Made by a program: the position numbers and the translations under genes
The notes under the pieces: model-generated
Database searches by the model: none
Told to the model about the DNA's origin: nothing
The model's input: only the letters and a program-made list of their open reading frames with translations
Shown here: in pieces, positions 1 to 7,717 of the stretch
Layout of the letters: every line of letters starts with the position of its first letter
Position numbering within the stretch: position 1 is the stretch's first letter
Assembly (NCBI GenBank): GCA_963850605.1
Contig: CAWKLX010000006.1
Span: 1 to 64,000, forward strand
Direction of reading: 5' to 3'
Length of the DNA: 64,000 nt
From: BOG-908 sp963850605
GTDB taxonomy: Bacteria; Pseudomonadota; Alphaproteobacteria; Acetobacterales; Acetobacteraceae

Positions 1-136
1 GCTATGGATTGCGCATCGCTGATGCCACGGCACGGGACTGAACGATCACTCGCCTGCCGCGCTGCAGTTTTGTATCCTTCCGGTAAGCATCGCGGTGTTG
101 GTCACGCTGAACGGGCGGAACCCGGGTTCGGCCGAG

Positions 137-1066
137 CTACCTGCAATCGCCAAAGAAGGTGATTGTCCGGCCGCGATAATCGAGCACCATCTCCAGGCCG
201 AGTTGCGCAAACAACTTGTTACCCAGATTCGCCAGACTGGCGTTCGCCAAGCCAGGCACATGACGCAAGGTCACGGCTTGACCGGACGGGAGGAGGAACG
301 GCCCGACGCCAACCGAAGCCCTGAATGTGTAGTTCGTCAGCTTCGATAGCCCGCGAAAACCGGTCGAGGAACCTTGCCCCGTCTCAGTGAGAGCGGCTTT
401 AACGCCAGGCAGGGCGAGCGCACCTTCATAGATGTCGATCGAACCACTTGACCCTGTATCGAGCGTAGCCGGCAGTAAGGTCTCCCCAAGACGAAAATCG
501 CTGATCAGCGGCCAGTTCTCACCCTTTAGAAGACGCATCGGCTCCTGCCAATGGCGACGGCAGGCGCCAGTCTCGGCGGCTGCGTCCGACGGTTGGTCCA
601 AAATCACCACCCGATGCGCCCGGTAGTCGACCAGCACACTCTTATCGTGCAGAAAACTAAAGCCCAGGATGCCGTCGAGGCGGCGGCCATAATGTGCGGA
701 CAGTTCCTCAAGATCCCCGGTGAGCGCCTCCAAAGGCCCGAATGACCGACCGCCCAACACCAGGCCTTGGATCGTCGTCGGATGCGCAAGCGCGCTTCGG
801 CCATCGCCGAAGCCATCCCCTTCGCCACCGGACTTGAGGTCCACCACCAGACCGAGGTCGCGGGTGCGCTTCAGGTCGATCACTGATGGATCAACACCCG
901 TGTCGAGGAGCATAAACAGCGCGTGGCCTTTCACAGTCACTTCTAAGCCGAGCTCGGACTGGGCGAAATCGAAAGGCATAACGAGAGGTGCGGCTGAGGC
1001 GGCGCCCGCGAGGAGGAGCGCTGACGTCGCGATGGATAGCTGGAGACGCAACCTTGAGCGCAACAT
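137..1066 (-). CDS. Secreted retropepsin-like aspartic protease
   Basis: Predicted exported aspartyl protease of 309 residues. A signal peptide covers about residues 1-25, with a hydrophobic core and an AxA site. Two catalytic-type DTG motifs are visible, at about residues 55-57 (LLDTGVDP) and 203-205 (TLDTGSSGS), so this looks like a duplicated retropepsin fold carrying both aspartates in one chain. A flap-like GILGFSFL segment lies near residue 132. Bacterial proteins of this kind are periplasmic or surface proteases of mostly unknown substrate. It stands alone: an IS66 fragment lies upstream and the window edge downstream. The fold assignment is fairly safe; the substrate is unknown. Confidence 0.8.
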   Translation of the reverse strand: MLRSRLRLQLSIATSALLLAGAASAAPLVMPFDFAQSELGLEVTVKGHALFMLLDTGVDPSVIDLKRTRDLGLVVDLKSGGEGDGFGDGRSALAHPTTIQGLVLGGRSFGPLEALTGDLEELSAHYGRRLDGILGFSFLHDKSVLVDYRAHRVVILDQPSDAAAETGACRRHWQEPMRLLKGENWPLISDFRLGETLLPATLDTGSSGSIDIYEGALALPGVKAALTETGQGSSTGFRGLSKLTNYTFRASVGVGPFLLPSGQAVTLRHVPGLANASLANLGNKLFAQLGLEMVLDYRGRTITFFGDCR

Positions 1067-1206
1067 TGTTGGTAGTCCCTAAGAAAGGCGCGCCTACGCG
1101 CGAGAGGGGCCAGCTGATGGCCTGGAAGCAGATAAGTGCCTGAAGACTCGGATCAGGTCATCTGGCGAAGCCACCTTGAAGGCGTTCCATGATTGTTGCG
1201 AGAAAG

Positions 1207-1692
1207 CTATGCGGCATTGCGTGTTACGGTATCTGGAGTCTGCCAATTCCATGGCAGCAGTTCATCGACCCGGCTAGCCGGGTGCTGAGCGATAGTGGCC
1301 AGGACATGCGCCAGCCACGCCTGCGGGTCGATGTCGTTCATCTTGGCGCTGACGATCAGGCTATACATCACCGCGGCGCGCTGTCCGCCCCGATCTGATC
1401 CGGCGAATAGCCACGACTTGTGTCCAAGGGCTATGCCGCGGAGGCCGCGCTCGGCGGCATTGTTCGTCAGACAGATGCGGCCGTCCACCAGGAACCGGGC
1501 GAACACCGCCCAGTGCTTCAGCATGTAATCCATAGCTTTTGCGACGTCGTTGCCGCCGGAGAGCTTCCTGCGTTCGTCTATCATCCAACCGTGCAAGTCG
1601 GCCATGAGAGGTGTATTGAACTCCTCGCGCACGGTTCGACGCCGTTCAGCACAGCATCCGTTGATGTCACGCTCGATGTCGAATAGGCCTAC
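1207..1692 (-). pseudogene. IS66 family transposase, C-terminal remnant
   Basis: C-terminal part of an IS66-type transposase. Visible landmarks are an IERDING stretch just upstream of the GTG at 1632, then DYMLKHW, LTNNAAERGLRGIALG and the typical C-terminal tail ending in PWNW. The frame stays open back to about 1690, but the N-terminal two thirds (zinc finger, HTH and the first catalytic residues) are absent, and no tnpB-like partner or clear inverted repeats are seen. A family member has about 500 residues; only about 160 remain. It is a non-functional relic between the protease and SDR genes. Confidence 0.85.
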
Positions 1693-1807
1693 CGGCGGAA
1701 CGCAACAGCATGGCTTGCTTGGCGTCGGCGACGCCCTCGCTTGACAGTGATTTAGGCCGTCATGCAGCGGCTCGACATCCGGTGAACCGGCGAGCGACTG
1801 CGATCGG

Positions 1808-2710
1808 TCAGGCTTCGGCGAGCACCCGATAGTCCTTCGCGGCGAGGTCGCTGAGCAGATCGGGGCCGGTTGGCTCCCAACCTAACCGCGCGCGCGTCCA
1901 CGCGCTCGACGCGGTCATGTCGAGCGCGGCGAAGGGCGCCATCCAGCCGAAATACTCCTCGACCTCGTTGGCCGCGATCGAGCGGACTGGCAGCTCGGCG
2001 CCCTTTCCGATCGCCTCGGCGATGGCGCGTGCAGGGACGCCCTCTTCCACCGACGCATGATAGCGCGCGCCCGGCTCGCCCCTCTCTAGTGCCAGGACGT
2101 AGAGTTTCGCGACGTCGCTGACGTGCGCCGCGGACCAGCGTGTCTGACCCTCGCCTACATAAGCAACCGCCCCGGCACGACGCGCCTCCGCGAGCAGCGG
2201 CGTGATCAGCCCGGCCTTGGTGGTATCATGCACCTGCGGCAACCGGATGGTGCGCACGTCGATGTTTCGCGCTGTCAGCGTCGCACCGGCGAGTTCGGTG
2301 GCGATGCGGGGGTTGGCGTGACGCGGGTTCAGCACATCCTCGGTCGCAGGACCACCTTTCAGCGGTGTGCCGACGCCGACGCCGGAGGTGATCAATATAG
2401 GCTTTTGAGTACCCTCTAACGCCTCGCCCATCGCGACGATGTTGCGGTAGTCTTTCTTCGTATTCTCGAAGAATGTCGAGAAGTTGTGGTCGAATGCACA
2501 ATGGATTACCGCGTCGGCGACCGCCGCGCCGCTGGCGAGCGTCTCGGGCTTCTCGAGGTCGCCGCGATAAATGTCGGCACCAGCCGCCTCGAGTTGCCGG
2601 GCGCCATTGTCGGAGCGGGTGAGGCCGAGCACTTGATGGCCGCGACCAAGCAGTTCGGGAATGACGTGCGAGCCGATGAAGCCGGTAGCGCCGGTCAGGA
2701 ACACGCGCAT
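1808..2710 (-). CDS. NAD(P)-dependent epimerase/dehydratase (SDR family)
   Basis: Extended or atypical short-chain dehydrogenase/reductase of 300 residues. The N-terminal Rossmann signature TGATGFIGSHV follows the ATG directly, and a second-strand segment GADIYRGDLEKPETL matches cofactor-domain patterns of NAD(P)-binding epimerases. The family includes sugar epimerases and small reductases; the substrate cannot be read here. The gene diverges from an XRE/MmyB regulator, and the 96-base gap holds a perfect palindrome. This arrangement is common where the regulator controls the adjacent reductase. The start is supported by the Rossmann motif beginning at residue 5. Confidence 0.85.
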   Translation of the reverse strand: MRVFLTGATGFIGSHVIPELLGRGHQVLGLTRSDNGARQLEAAGADIYRGDLEKPETLASGAAVADAVIHCAFDHNFSTFFENTKKDYRNIVAMGEALEGTQKPILITSGVGVGTPLKGGPATEDVLNPRHANPRIATELAGATLTARNIDVRTIRLPQVHDTTKAGLITPLLAEARRAGAVAYVGEGQTRWSAAHVSDVAKLYVLALERGEPGARYHASVEEGVPARAIAEAIGKGAELPVRSIAANEVEEYFGWMAPFAALDMTASSAWTRARLGWEPTGPDLLSDLAAKDYRVLAEA

Positions 2711-2772
2711 GGGGTAATCTCCTTCTTGCTGGAGCGCATGTCGCCGAGTGTCAGGACATGTTAAAGTAGTGA

Positions 2773-2790
2773 CATTATAGTAGTATAATG
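2773..2790. promoter_or_regulatory. Palindrome in divergent SDR/XRE promoter region
   Basis: A perfect inverted repeat, CATTATA (2773-2779) and TATAATG (2784-2790) with a 4-base spacer, sits between the two divergent start codons. Both arms resemble a -10 box on their own strand, so the site may be both an operator and overlapping promoters. Regulation by the adjacent XRE/MmyB protein is inferred. Confidence 0.5.
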
Positions 2791-2806
2791 GTAACTAGGA
2801 TCGCTC

Positions 2807-3643
2807 ATGGTCATCGGAAAACCTAGCCAGCTCGGCACCTACCTGCGCGATCGCCGCATGCGTTTTGACCCAGTGGCCTTCGGGTTCGCCCGCGGGCGGC
2901 GGCGCACTCCGGGCCTGCGCCGCGAGGAGGTGGCGAGCCGCGCTAACATCAGCCCGACCTGGTATACTTGGCTGGAACAGGGTCGAGGCGGCGCGCCATC
3001 GGCCGACGTGCTCGACCGCATCGCCAAGGGCATGATGCTGACCGAGCCAGAGCGCGAGCACCTCTACATGCTGGGCCTCGGCCGCCCGCCGGAGGCGCGG
3101 TATCAGCCGATTGACGGCATCACCCCTCGTCTTCAGCGCGTGCTCGACGGAATGGCGCTGAGTGCCGCAATCATTAAGACGGCGATGTGGGACGTCGTCG
3201 GCTGGAACCGTGCGGCGGCGCTCTTGCTGACGGACTACGCCAAGCTGCCGCGTGAGGAGCGTAACATCCTTCGCTTGATGTTCGCCAGCGATCATGTCCG
3301 CACTCGAAACGAGGATTGGGACAGCGTCGCCCGATTTGTCGTCGGAGCCTTTCGCGCCGACGTGGCCCGTGCGGGCGCCAACAACAGCGGCGCGGCTACC
3401 GAATTGGTGGCCGAGTTGTCGCGTGTCAGTCCCGAATTCGAGGCACTGTGGCGGGACAACGACGTGGTCGCGCATGGCGATGGGGTAAAGCGCATCCATC
3501 ATCCCGATGCCGGGCTGCTGGCGATGGAGTTCTCCTCGTTTGCCGTCGAAGGGCGTCCGGAGCTCGGGATGATCATCTACAATCCCGCCTCGCCTGCCGA
3601 CGCCGCCCGATTTCGACAGCTCCTTGAAGCGCACGGAGACTAG
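2807..3643 (+). CDS. XRE-family transcriptional regulator with MmyB-like ligand domain
   Basis: DNA-binding regulator of 278 residues. The N-terminus has the HTH seen in MmyB-type regulators: the segment RRTPGLRREEVASRANIS followed by WYTWLEQGR, at about residues 28-65. The C-terminal two thirds match the MmyB-like ligand-binding (PAS-like) region, including the W-N-AA-L segment (GWNRAAALLLTDY) near residue 133 and a final NPASPADAARF. Proteins of this type usually sit divergent from an oxidoreductase that they regulate, as here with the SDR gene. The ligand is unknown; members in actinomycetes bind fatty acids. Confidence 0.85.
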   Translation: MVIGKPSQLGTYLRDRRMRFDPVAFGFARGRRRTPGLRREEVASRANISPTWYTWLEQGRGGAPSADVLDRIAKGMMLTEPEREHLYMLGLGRPPEARYQPIDGITPRLQRVLDGMALSAAIIKTAMWDVVGWNRAAALLLTDYAKLPREERNILRLMFASDHVRTRNEDWDSVARFVVGAFRADVARAGANNSGAATELVAELSRVSPEFEALWRDNDVVAHGDGVKRIHHPDAGLLAMEFSSFAVEGRPELGMIIYNPASPADAARFRQLLEAHGD

Positions 3644-3757
3644 GAACTACATCGCGATCTCCTATCGGCCCGAAGGTTCGCTGCTCCGAGCCGTTCGTGT
3701 GCCGCTAACGCCCGACACTCCTGGCCGATAACGGCATGGCAGGTCCGGAGCGGGCAA

Positions 3758-3772
3758 GGCGGGAAACCCGCC
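3758..3772. terminator. Possible terminator hairpin
   Basis: GGCGGG (3758-3763) and CCCGCC (3767-3772) form a perfect 6-bp stem with an AAA loop, followed by GTTCGTTT. It lies between two convergent genes (XRE regulator and MDR dehydrogenase). The T tract is weak, so this is a candidate only. Confidence 0.35.
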
Positions 3773-3876
3773 GTTCGTTTGGCACAGGGTGATTGGCCGC
3801 TGTCGACCCAACCCAGGCCTCTGGCAATTCTAACGGATTGGGTCGAAGCTGCCATTCCGGTCGGCGCAGACGATCT

Positions 3877-4944
3877 TTAGGGCTGCACCATGCAATAGCG
3901 CAGGCCCTTCATGCCACTGGCGGCGGCTAGGGCTTTGCCTATTTCGGTCAGAGGAAAGGTTTCGATTGCGACGTACGAGAGCTTCAGCGTTCCGGCCGCA
4001 ATCATGCGCAGAAGGTCTCCCGGCGCGGTGCGTGGATACATGAACACACCTCGCACGGTCAGCTCGCGCACCATCAGCTCGAGATAGGGTAGCGCGAGCG
4101 GCGCGAAGACACCGCCACAGAGCACGGCTGTTCCGCCTTGGCGCAGGGCGCGGAGGCCGGCAAGTGTTGGCTCCGGCGCTGTCACATTGCCAAGCGCATC
4201 AACCACCAGTTCCGGCCCGAAACCGCCCGCTGCCTCGCGGATGCGGTCCGCGTCGCTCGGTTCGCCGCCCACTGCAACAGTGACAACCCGGGACGACAGT
4301 GCTGACAGCCGCTCCAGCTCGCCACGCTCCCGCGCCACGGCAACGACACGCGCAGCACCCATGGCGAGCGCTGAAAGAACGACGCTGGCGCCCAGGTTGC
4401 CTGTCGCACCGTTGACCGCGACAACCTGACCCGGCCGCAGGCCGCCGCCGAGGAGAGCGCCATAACCAATGCAGAGGAAGTTCAGCGCAGCGAGTTGCGC
4501 CGGTGAAGCTTTCTCACCCGCCTCCCCCACGGGGGTCAGACACTCCGCCGGATAGCAAACTCTTTCGGCATACGTTCCGTCCCGCCACAGTGACTGCAGC
4601 TTGCGTCCCTTGGGCGACATGCTGGTCAGGCCGATCAGGATGTGATCGTGCGGCGCGCCGGGCGTGTGTGATTTGAGGTCGATGTCAAGAAAGACACGCG
4701 TTCCGACGGCAAGCCACGGCACGTCCTCAGCCACCTCTTCGACAACACCGACTGCACCCGGTCCGGGAATGAACGGCAACGGCATGTCATAGTAATCCAG
4801 CTCACCCGCCAGGACCTTGCCCATGAAGCTCGGGACGTGGGCGGCCTCGATGCGGACAATGGCCCCGCCCGCCCGCAGCTTGGGTTCTTCGGTTTCGGAC
4901 ACCACAACCTCGGAGCCCGGCTTTTCCAATCGGACGGCACGCAT
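3877..4944 (-). CDS. Alcohol dehydrogenase-like MDR family oxidoreductase
   Basis: Medium-chain dehydrogenase/reductase of 355 residues. A GroES-like N-terminal domain (about residues 24-130, with FIPGPGAVGVVEEV) is followed by a Rossmann domain with VNGATGNLGASVV near residue 180. The usual catalytic-zinc Cys/His set of classical ADHs is not evident, so it may be a zinc-independent MDR, for example quinone reductase or enoyl reductase type. The gene diverges from a TetR regulator 63 bases away, which points to local control by that regulator. The substrate is not recognisable. Confidence 0.8.
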   Translation of the reverse strand: MRAVRLEKPGSEVVVSETEEPKLRAGGAIVRIEAAHVPSFMGKVLAGELDYYDMPLPFIPGPGAVGVVEEVAEDVPWLAVGTRVFLDIDLKSHTPGAPHDHILIGLTSMSPKGRKLQSLWRDGTYAERVCYPAECLTPVGEAGEKASPAQLAALNFLCIGYGALLGGGLRPGQVVAVNGATGNLGASVVLSALAMGAARVVAVARERGELERLSALSSRVVTVAVGGEPSDADRIREAAGGFGPELVVDALGNVTAPEPTLAGLRALRQGGTAVLCGGVFAPLALPYLELMVRELTVRGVFMYPRTAPGDLLRMIAAGTLKLSYVAIETFPLTEIGKALAAASGMKGLRYCMVQP

Positions 4945-4971
4945 CGTCTAAACCTCCTGCTGTTCAGGATA

Positions 4972-4990
4972 TCGGAACGCTGCGATCCGA
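4972..4990. promoter_or_regulatory. Short inverted repeat in MDR/TetR intergenic region
   Basis: TCGGA (4972-4976) and TCCGA (4986-4990) form 5-bp arms around a 9-base spacer in the 63-base gap between the divergent MDR and TetR genes. Position fits a TetR operator, but the arms are short. Weak candidate. Confidence 0.25.
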
Positions 4991-5007
4991 AATGCGTTTC
5001 AGCCGAC

Positions 5008-5631
5008 ATGCATAGAATTACTCCGCCCCAAGGGCGGCTCCGAGCCGGCCGACCGCGCAGCCCCGACGCGCATGACGCAATTCTCAGAGCGTCCCTGGAG
5101 ATCATGGAAGAGGCTGGCTTTCGCGCACTGACAGTCGAAGCGCTGGCTGCCAGGGCGTCTGTCGGCAAGAACACGATCTATCGAAGGTGGAAGACGCCGG
5201 CTGCCGTGTTGCTCGAGGCGCTGGCGGCAGAAACGGCGGCGCGCATCGCCCTCCCAGACACCGGTGCTATCCGCACCGACATAGTCGCCTTGCTCACGCA
5301 AGCCTTCGACCGGCTCACGACGACCCGGACCGGAGACGTCGTGCGGACCCTCATGGCGGAGGCTCAGTTCAACGAGGAACTGCAGCGCGACTTGCGCCGG
5401 CTGTTCATCGATGGACGCCGGGTTGCACTGGCGACGCTGCTTGAGCGTGCCCAGGTCCGCGGAGAGATCGACCCGGCGGCCGACATCCCACTGCTAATCG
5501 ACCTCATCTACGGCGCCATGTGGTATCGGCTGCTCAACGGTCACGCGCCGCTCGACGACGCTTTGGCAATTGACCTTGCGGCGTTTGTCATTCGCGGAGC
5601 CGCGCTATGCCGGCGCAGGTCGCGGACGTGA
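5008..5631 (+). CDS. TetR/AcrR family transcriptional regulator
   Basis: Regulator of 207 residues. The N-terminal TetR HTH is clear: DAILRASLEIMEEAGFRALTV then SVGKNTIYRRWKTPAAVLLE, at about residues 21-65. The C-terminal half is the variable ligand-binding domain resembling the TetR_C type found in AcrR-like proteins (GAMWYRLLNGHAPLDD). The ATG at 5008 is preferred over an upstream in-frame start at 4837, because the longer form would run through the MDR promoter and coding start on the other strand. It probably represses the divergent MDR gene. Confidence 0.85.
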   Translation: MHRITPPQGRLRAGRPRSPDAHDAILRASLEIMEEAGFRALTVEALAARASVGKNTIYRRWKTPAAVLLEALAAETAARIALPDTGAIRTDIVALLTQAFDRLTTTRTGDVVRTLMAEAQFNEELQRDLRRLFIDGRRVALATLLERAQVRGEIDPAADIPLLIDLIYGAMWYRLLNGHAPLDDALAIDLAAFVIRGAALCRRRSRT

Positions 5632-5980
5632 GCATCCGCTTTTCCATTTCGCAAGCCCGGAAGCGGACCTCTGCCAAACCACCCATCCCAGCCATTTGCT
5701 GGTCCGCCCACGAACGACCGCTCTGGAGGAATTGTGCCGCTCGCTTGACCGGCGATGATTGGCGCAAAGCCGCCATTTGCCAGAGAATGTTGGATCCCGG
5801 TTGCTATCCCTGCTCCAGTCGGCAACCATCCAACTAATCTCCGCCGGCGCGACCGACCCTCAAAAGCCCAGGATAAGCGGGCTTTTTGGCGTCAGGCTTG
5901 AGGCTTCGATACCGAAATGAGTAGGTGTTTTCCCTCCGGAGAGGCGTTTTATCTTCGAAGCTTAGGACTTGGCCGATTTA
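5632..5980. other. Non-coding stretch between TetR and IS630 remnant
   Basis: About 350 bases without a convincing gene. Short open frames on both strands lack recognisable domains. It contains the terminator hairpin at 5862-5887 and ends at the left inverted repeat of the IS630 remnant. Confidence 0.5.
5862..5887 (+). terminator. Rho-independent terminator
   Basis: AAAAGCCC (5862-5869) pairs with GGGCTTTT (5879-5886) across a 9-base loop, ending in a run of five T. This is a classic intrinsic terminator reading on the plus strand, 230 bases after the TetR stop. The flanking A and T runs make it potentially bidirectional. Confidence 0.7.
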
Positions 5981-6916
5981 TACCAAGTCTCTGAAGTCGT
6001 AACTCGGCAGGGGATTCCCGAAACGGCTGGCATCTGATTGAAGATGGCAAACCATGGAGTTTGTCATGCCGATCCCGCTGCGGTCTGATTTTCATGCCCC
6101 TCAGCTGAGGGCATTGGCCAAAAGACGAAGTATGGCGCTCAGGCTCGGCGCCTTTTGTCCCTCGCCGCGATCTACCGCGGAACACCGTGCGGCATTGGCC
6201 AAGGCGATCGAGGATGGGCCAATTCCCGCCATCCATGGCGTGGTCGCTGGCGTCTCATCGAGCTATGCCAATGGTTTTGGGAGGAGCACCGTGTGGTCAT
6301 CGCCAAGCCGACGCTGAGCCGGGAAGTGCGGGCACTCGGCTATCGCAAGCTGACAGCCAGGCCGCGCCATCACGCCCAAGCTGACGGCGCCATCGAGGCT
6401 TTTGAAAAAACTTCCTCACGCGCCTGGAGGAGATCGCGCGCGAGCAAAGGGTGCAGCCCAGCGATATAGAGATCTGGTTCGAGGACGAAGCCAGGATCGG
6501 CCAAAAGAACAAAATCACCCGGCGCTGGGCGCGGCGTGGAAGCCGGCCATCTGCACCACAAGACCAACGCATCGCATCGACATATATATTTGGCGCGATA
6601 TGCCCTTACGAGGGCAAGGCAGCGGGATTGATCCTGCCTCGGTGCAACACAGCGGCGATAAATCTGCTGATGCCGGAAATCTCCGCGAAAGTGGCGTACG
6701 GCCGACACGCCGTGAAATGTCCCGAACTCAACCCAGCCGAAAACGTCTGGGAGTTCATGCGTGACAACTGGTTCTCCAATCGGATATTCACGTGCTACGA
6801 CAATATCGTCGACCGTTACTGCGACGCATGAAACAAGCTTACCGATCAACCATGGCGCATCATGAGCCTCGGACTGCGCGATTGGGCTCATGGGTTCCAG
6901 TCATAGAGACTTGGTA
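5981..6916 (+). mobile_element. Degenerate IS630-family insertion sequence
   Basis: The ends are marked by a perfect 12-base inverted repeat: TACCAAGTCTCT at 5981-5992 and its complement at 6905-6916. The TA at each outer end fits the TA target duplication of IS630 elements. At 936 bases it is shorter than a full copy (usually about 1.1 kb) because the transposase has internal deletions, so it is immobile unless helped by another copy. Confidence 0.8.
6066..6906 (+). pseudogene. IS630 transposase, multiply disrupted
   Basis: Remnant DDE transposase read across several frames. The start MPIPLRSDFHAPQLRALA is followed by a frame change and loss of most of the HTH region. Later pieces are EDGPIPAIHGVV, RALGYRKLTARPRHHAQ, IEIWFEDEARIGQKNK (first catalytic Asp), RPSAPQDQR and CPELNPAENVWEFMRDNW (catalytic Glu). 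The segment with the second catalytic Asp, between SAKVAYGRHAV and KCPELNP, is deleted. Near the end a TGA at 6829-6831 replaces the Trp codon of the usual WNK, and the C-terminal tail (DQPWRIMSLGLRDWAHGF) continues to a TAG at 6904-6906. Confidence 0.85.
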
Positions 6917-7459
6917 TTAGCCGAAAAAACCGTCCGGGGTCGGAACTGATCGGGAATCCGGTGAGTCTTGACACCCCGTTCCTCAATGTCCTGTGACGAA
7001 CCGGCAGTGGAGTCCCACGTCCAGGGCCCGCTTGACGCTCCCAGCGCATATCCCTGCGCACGCAGGGCGCGGGCGGCCTCCTTCCGCACGCCGGGCGTGA
7101 ACTCTGCGACGCCCGGATACGGTTGAACGGCCCGATCGATCATGCGCAAGACTGACAAATCGGGACGCTGCACCCGGGTGCCTTGGTCCAAGTGACTTCT
7201 GGTATCGAACGAATACCCGGGCAAATGTTACATCCCGCGGGTCTGCATCCCCGGCCCGCGGCTCCGGTCGGCGCAAATTGCCGACGCGGGATTTTCGATG
7301 GGTATCTTCTAGTATCGGGCACAAGACGACGCTGGCTGGGATCTTGAGGGGCATATTCAAGCGCGCGCGGGCGGTGTATCCTGACCCTTCGACGCTCGTC
7401 TCTGGCAAGCGGGCACATCATCCAGGCATACGGGCATTCGAAGCGGCGCAGTGCGAACT
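6917..7459. other. Stretch without a recognisable gene
   Basis: About 540 bases right of the IS630 end. A minus-strand frame (7224 down to 6901) of about 107 residues runs into the IS end and could be a gene whose 3' part was lost, but it matches nothing I know. Other frames look like chance openings in GC-rich DNA. Confidence 0.4.
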
Positions 7460-7678
7460 ATGGAGCAGACCCTGGACGACCAGGCCGAGGACAGCGCTGA
7501 ATTCCACAAGGGCTGGGATGCTGCGATTTTGGCCGCGCGTCACTGGCACGAGGGCAAGGCGAAGCAGGCGCTGGTTCAAGCCAGGCGGGACCGCTTTCCC
7601 AAGCGCTTTGAGCAGGAGGCTGAGATCCACAGCCGGTCAGCTGAGACAATTGCCACACTTGCGCCGGATGATGTTTGA
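7460..7678 (+). CDS. Small hypothetical protein
   Basis: Small soluble protein of about 72 residues with no domain I recognise. Composition is helical and charged (segments such as AAILAARHWHEGKAKQALV), without a signal peptide or membrane segment. The ATG at 7460 is chosen over the in-frame GTG at 7451. Codon use has the strong third-position GC of real genes in this window, which is the main reason for calling it. It converges on the winged-helix/TPR gene. Confidence 0.45.
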   Translation: MEQTLDDQAEDSAEFHKGWDAAILAARHWHEGKAKQALVQARRDRFPKRFEQEAEIHSRSAETIATLAPDDV

Positions 7679-7717
7679 CGAAGGGCAGTTGTGTCAGACC
7701 GTCATGGCCTCAGCGGC

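Noticed and set aside
2795..3634. A 279-residue minus-strand frame
   Set aside because: Antisense to the XRE/MmyB regulator, which has a clear HTH.
5770..5835. A tRNA 3'-end-like stretch before the terminator at 5862
   Set aside because: Some resemblance to a T-arm and a CCA-like end, but no cloverleaf could be drawn and the conserved GTTCGA core is missing; an attachment site is not supported.
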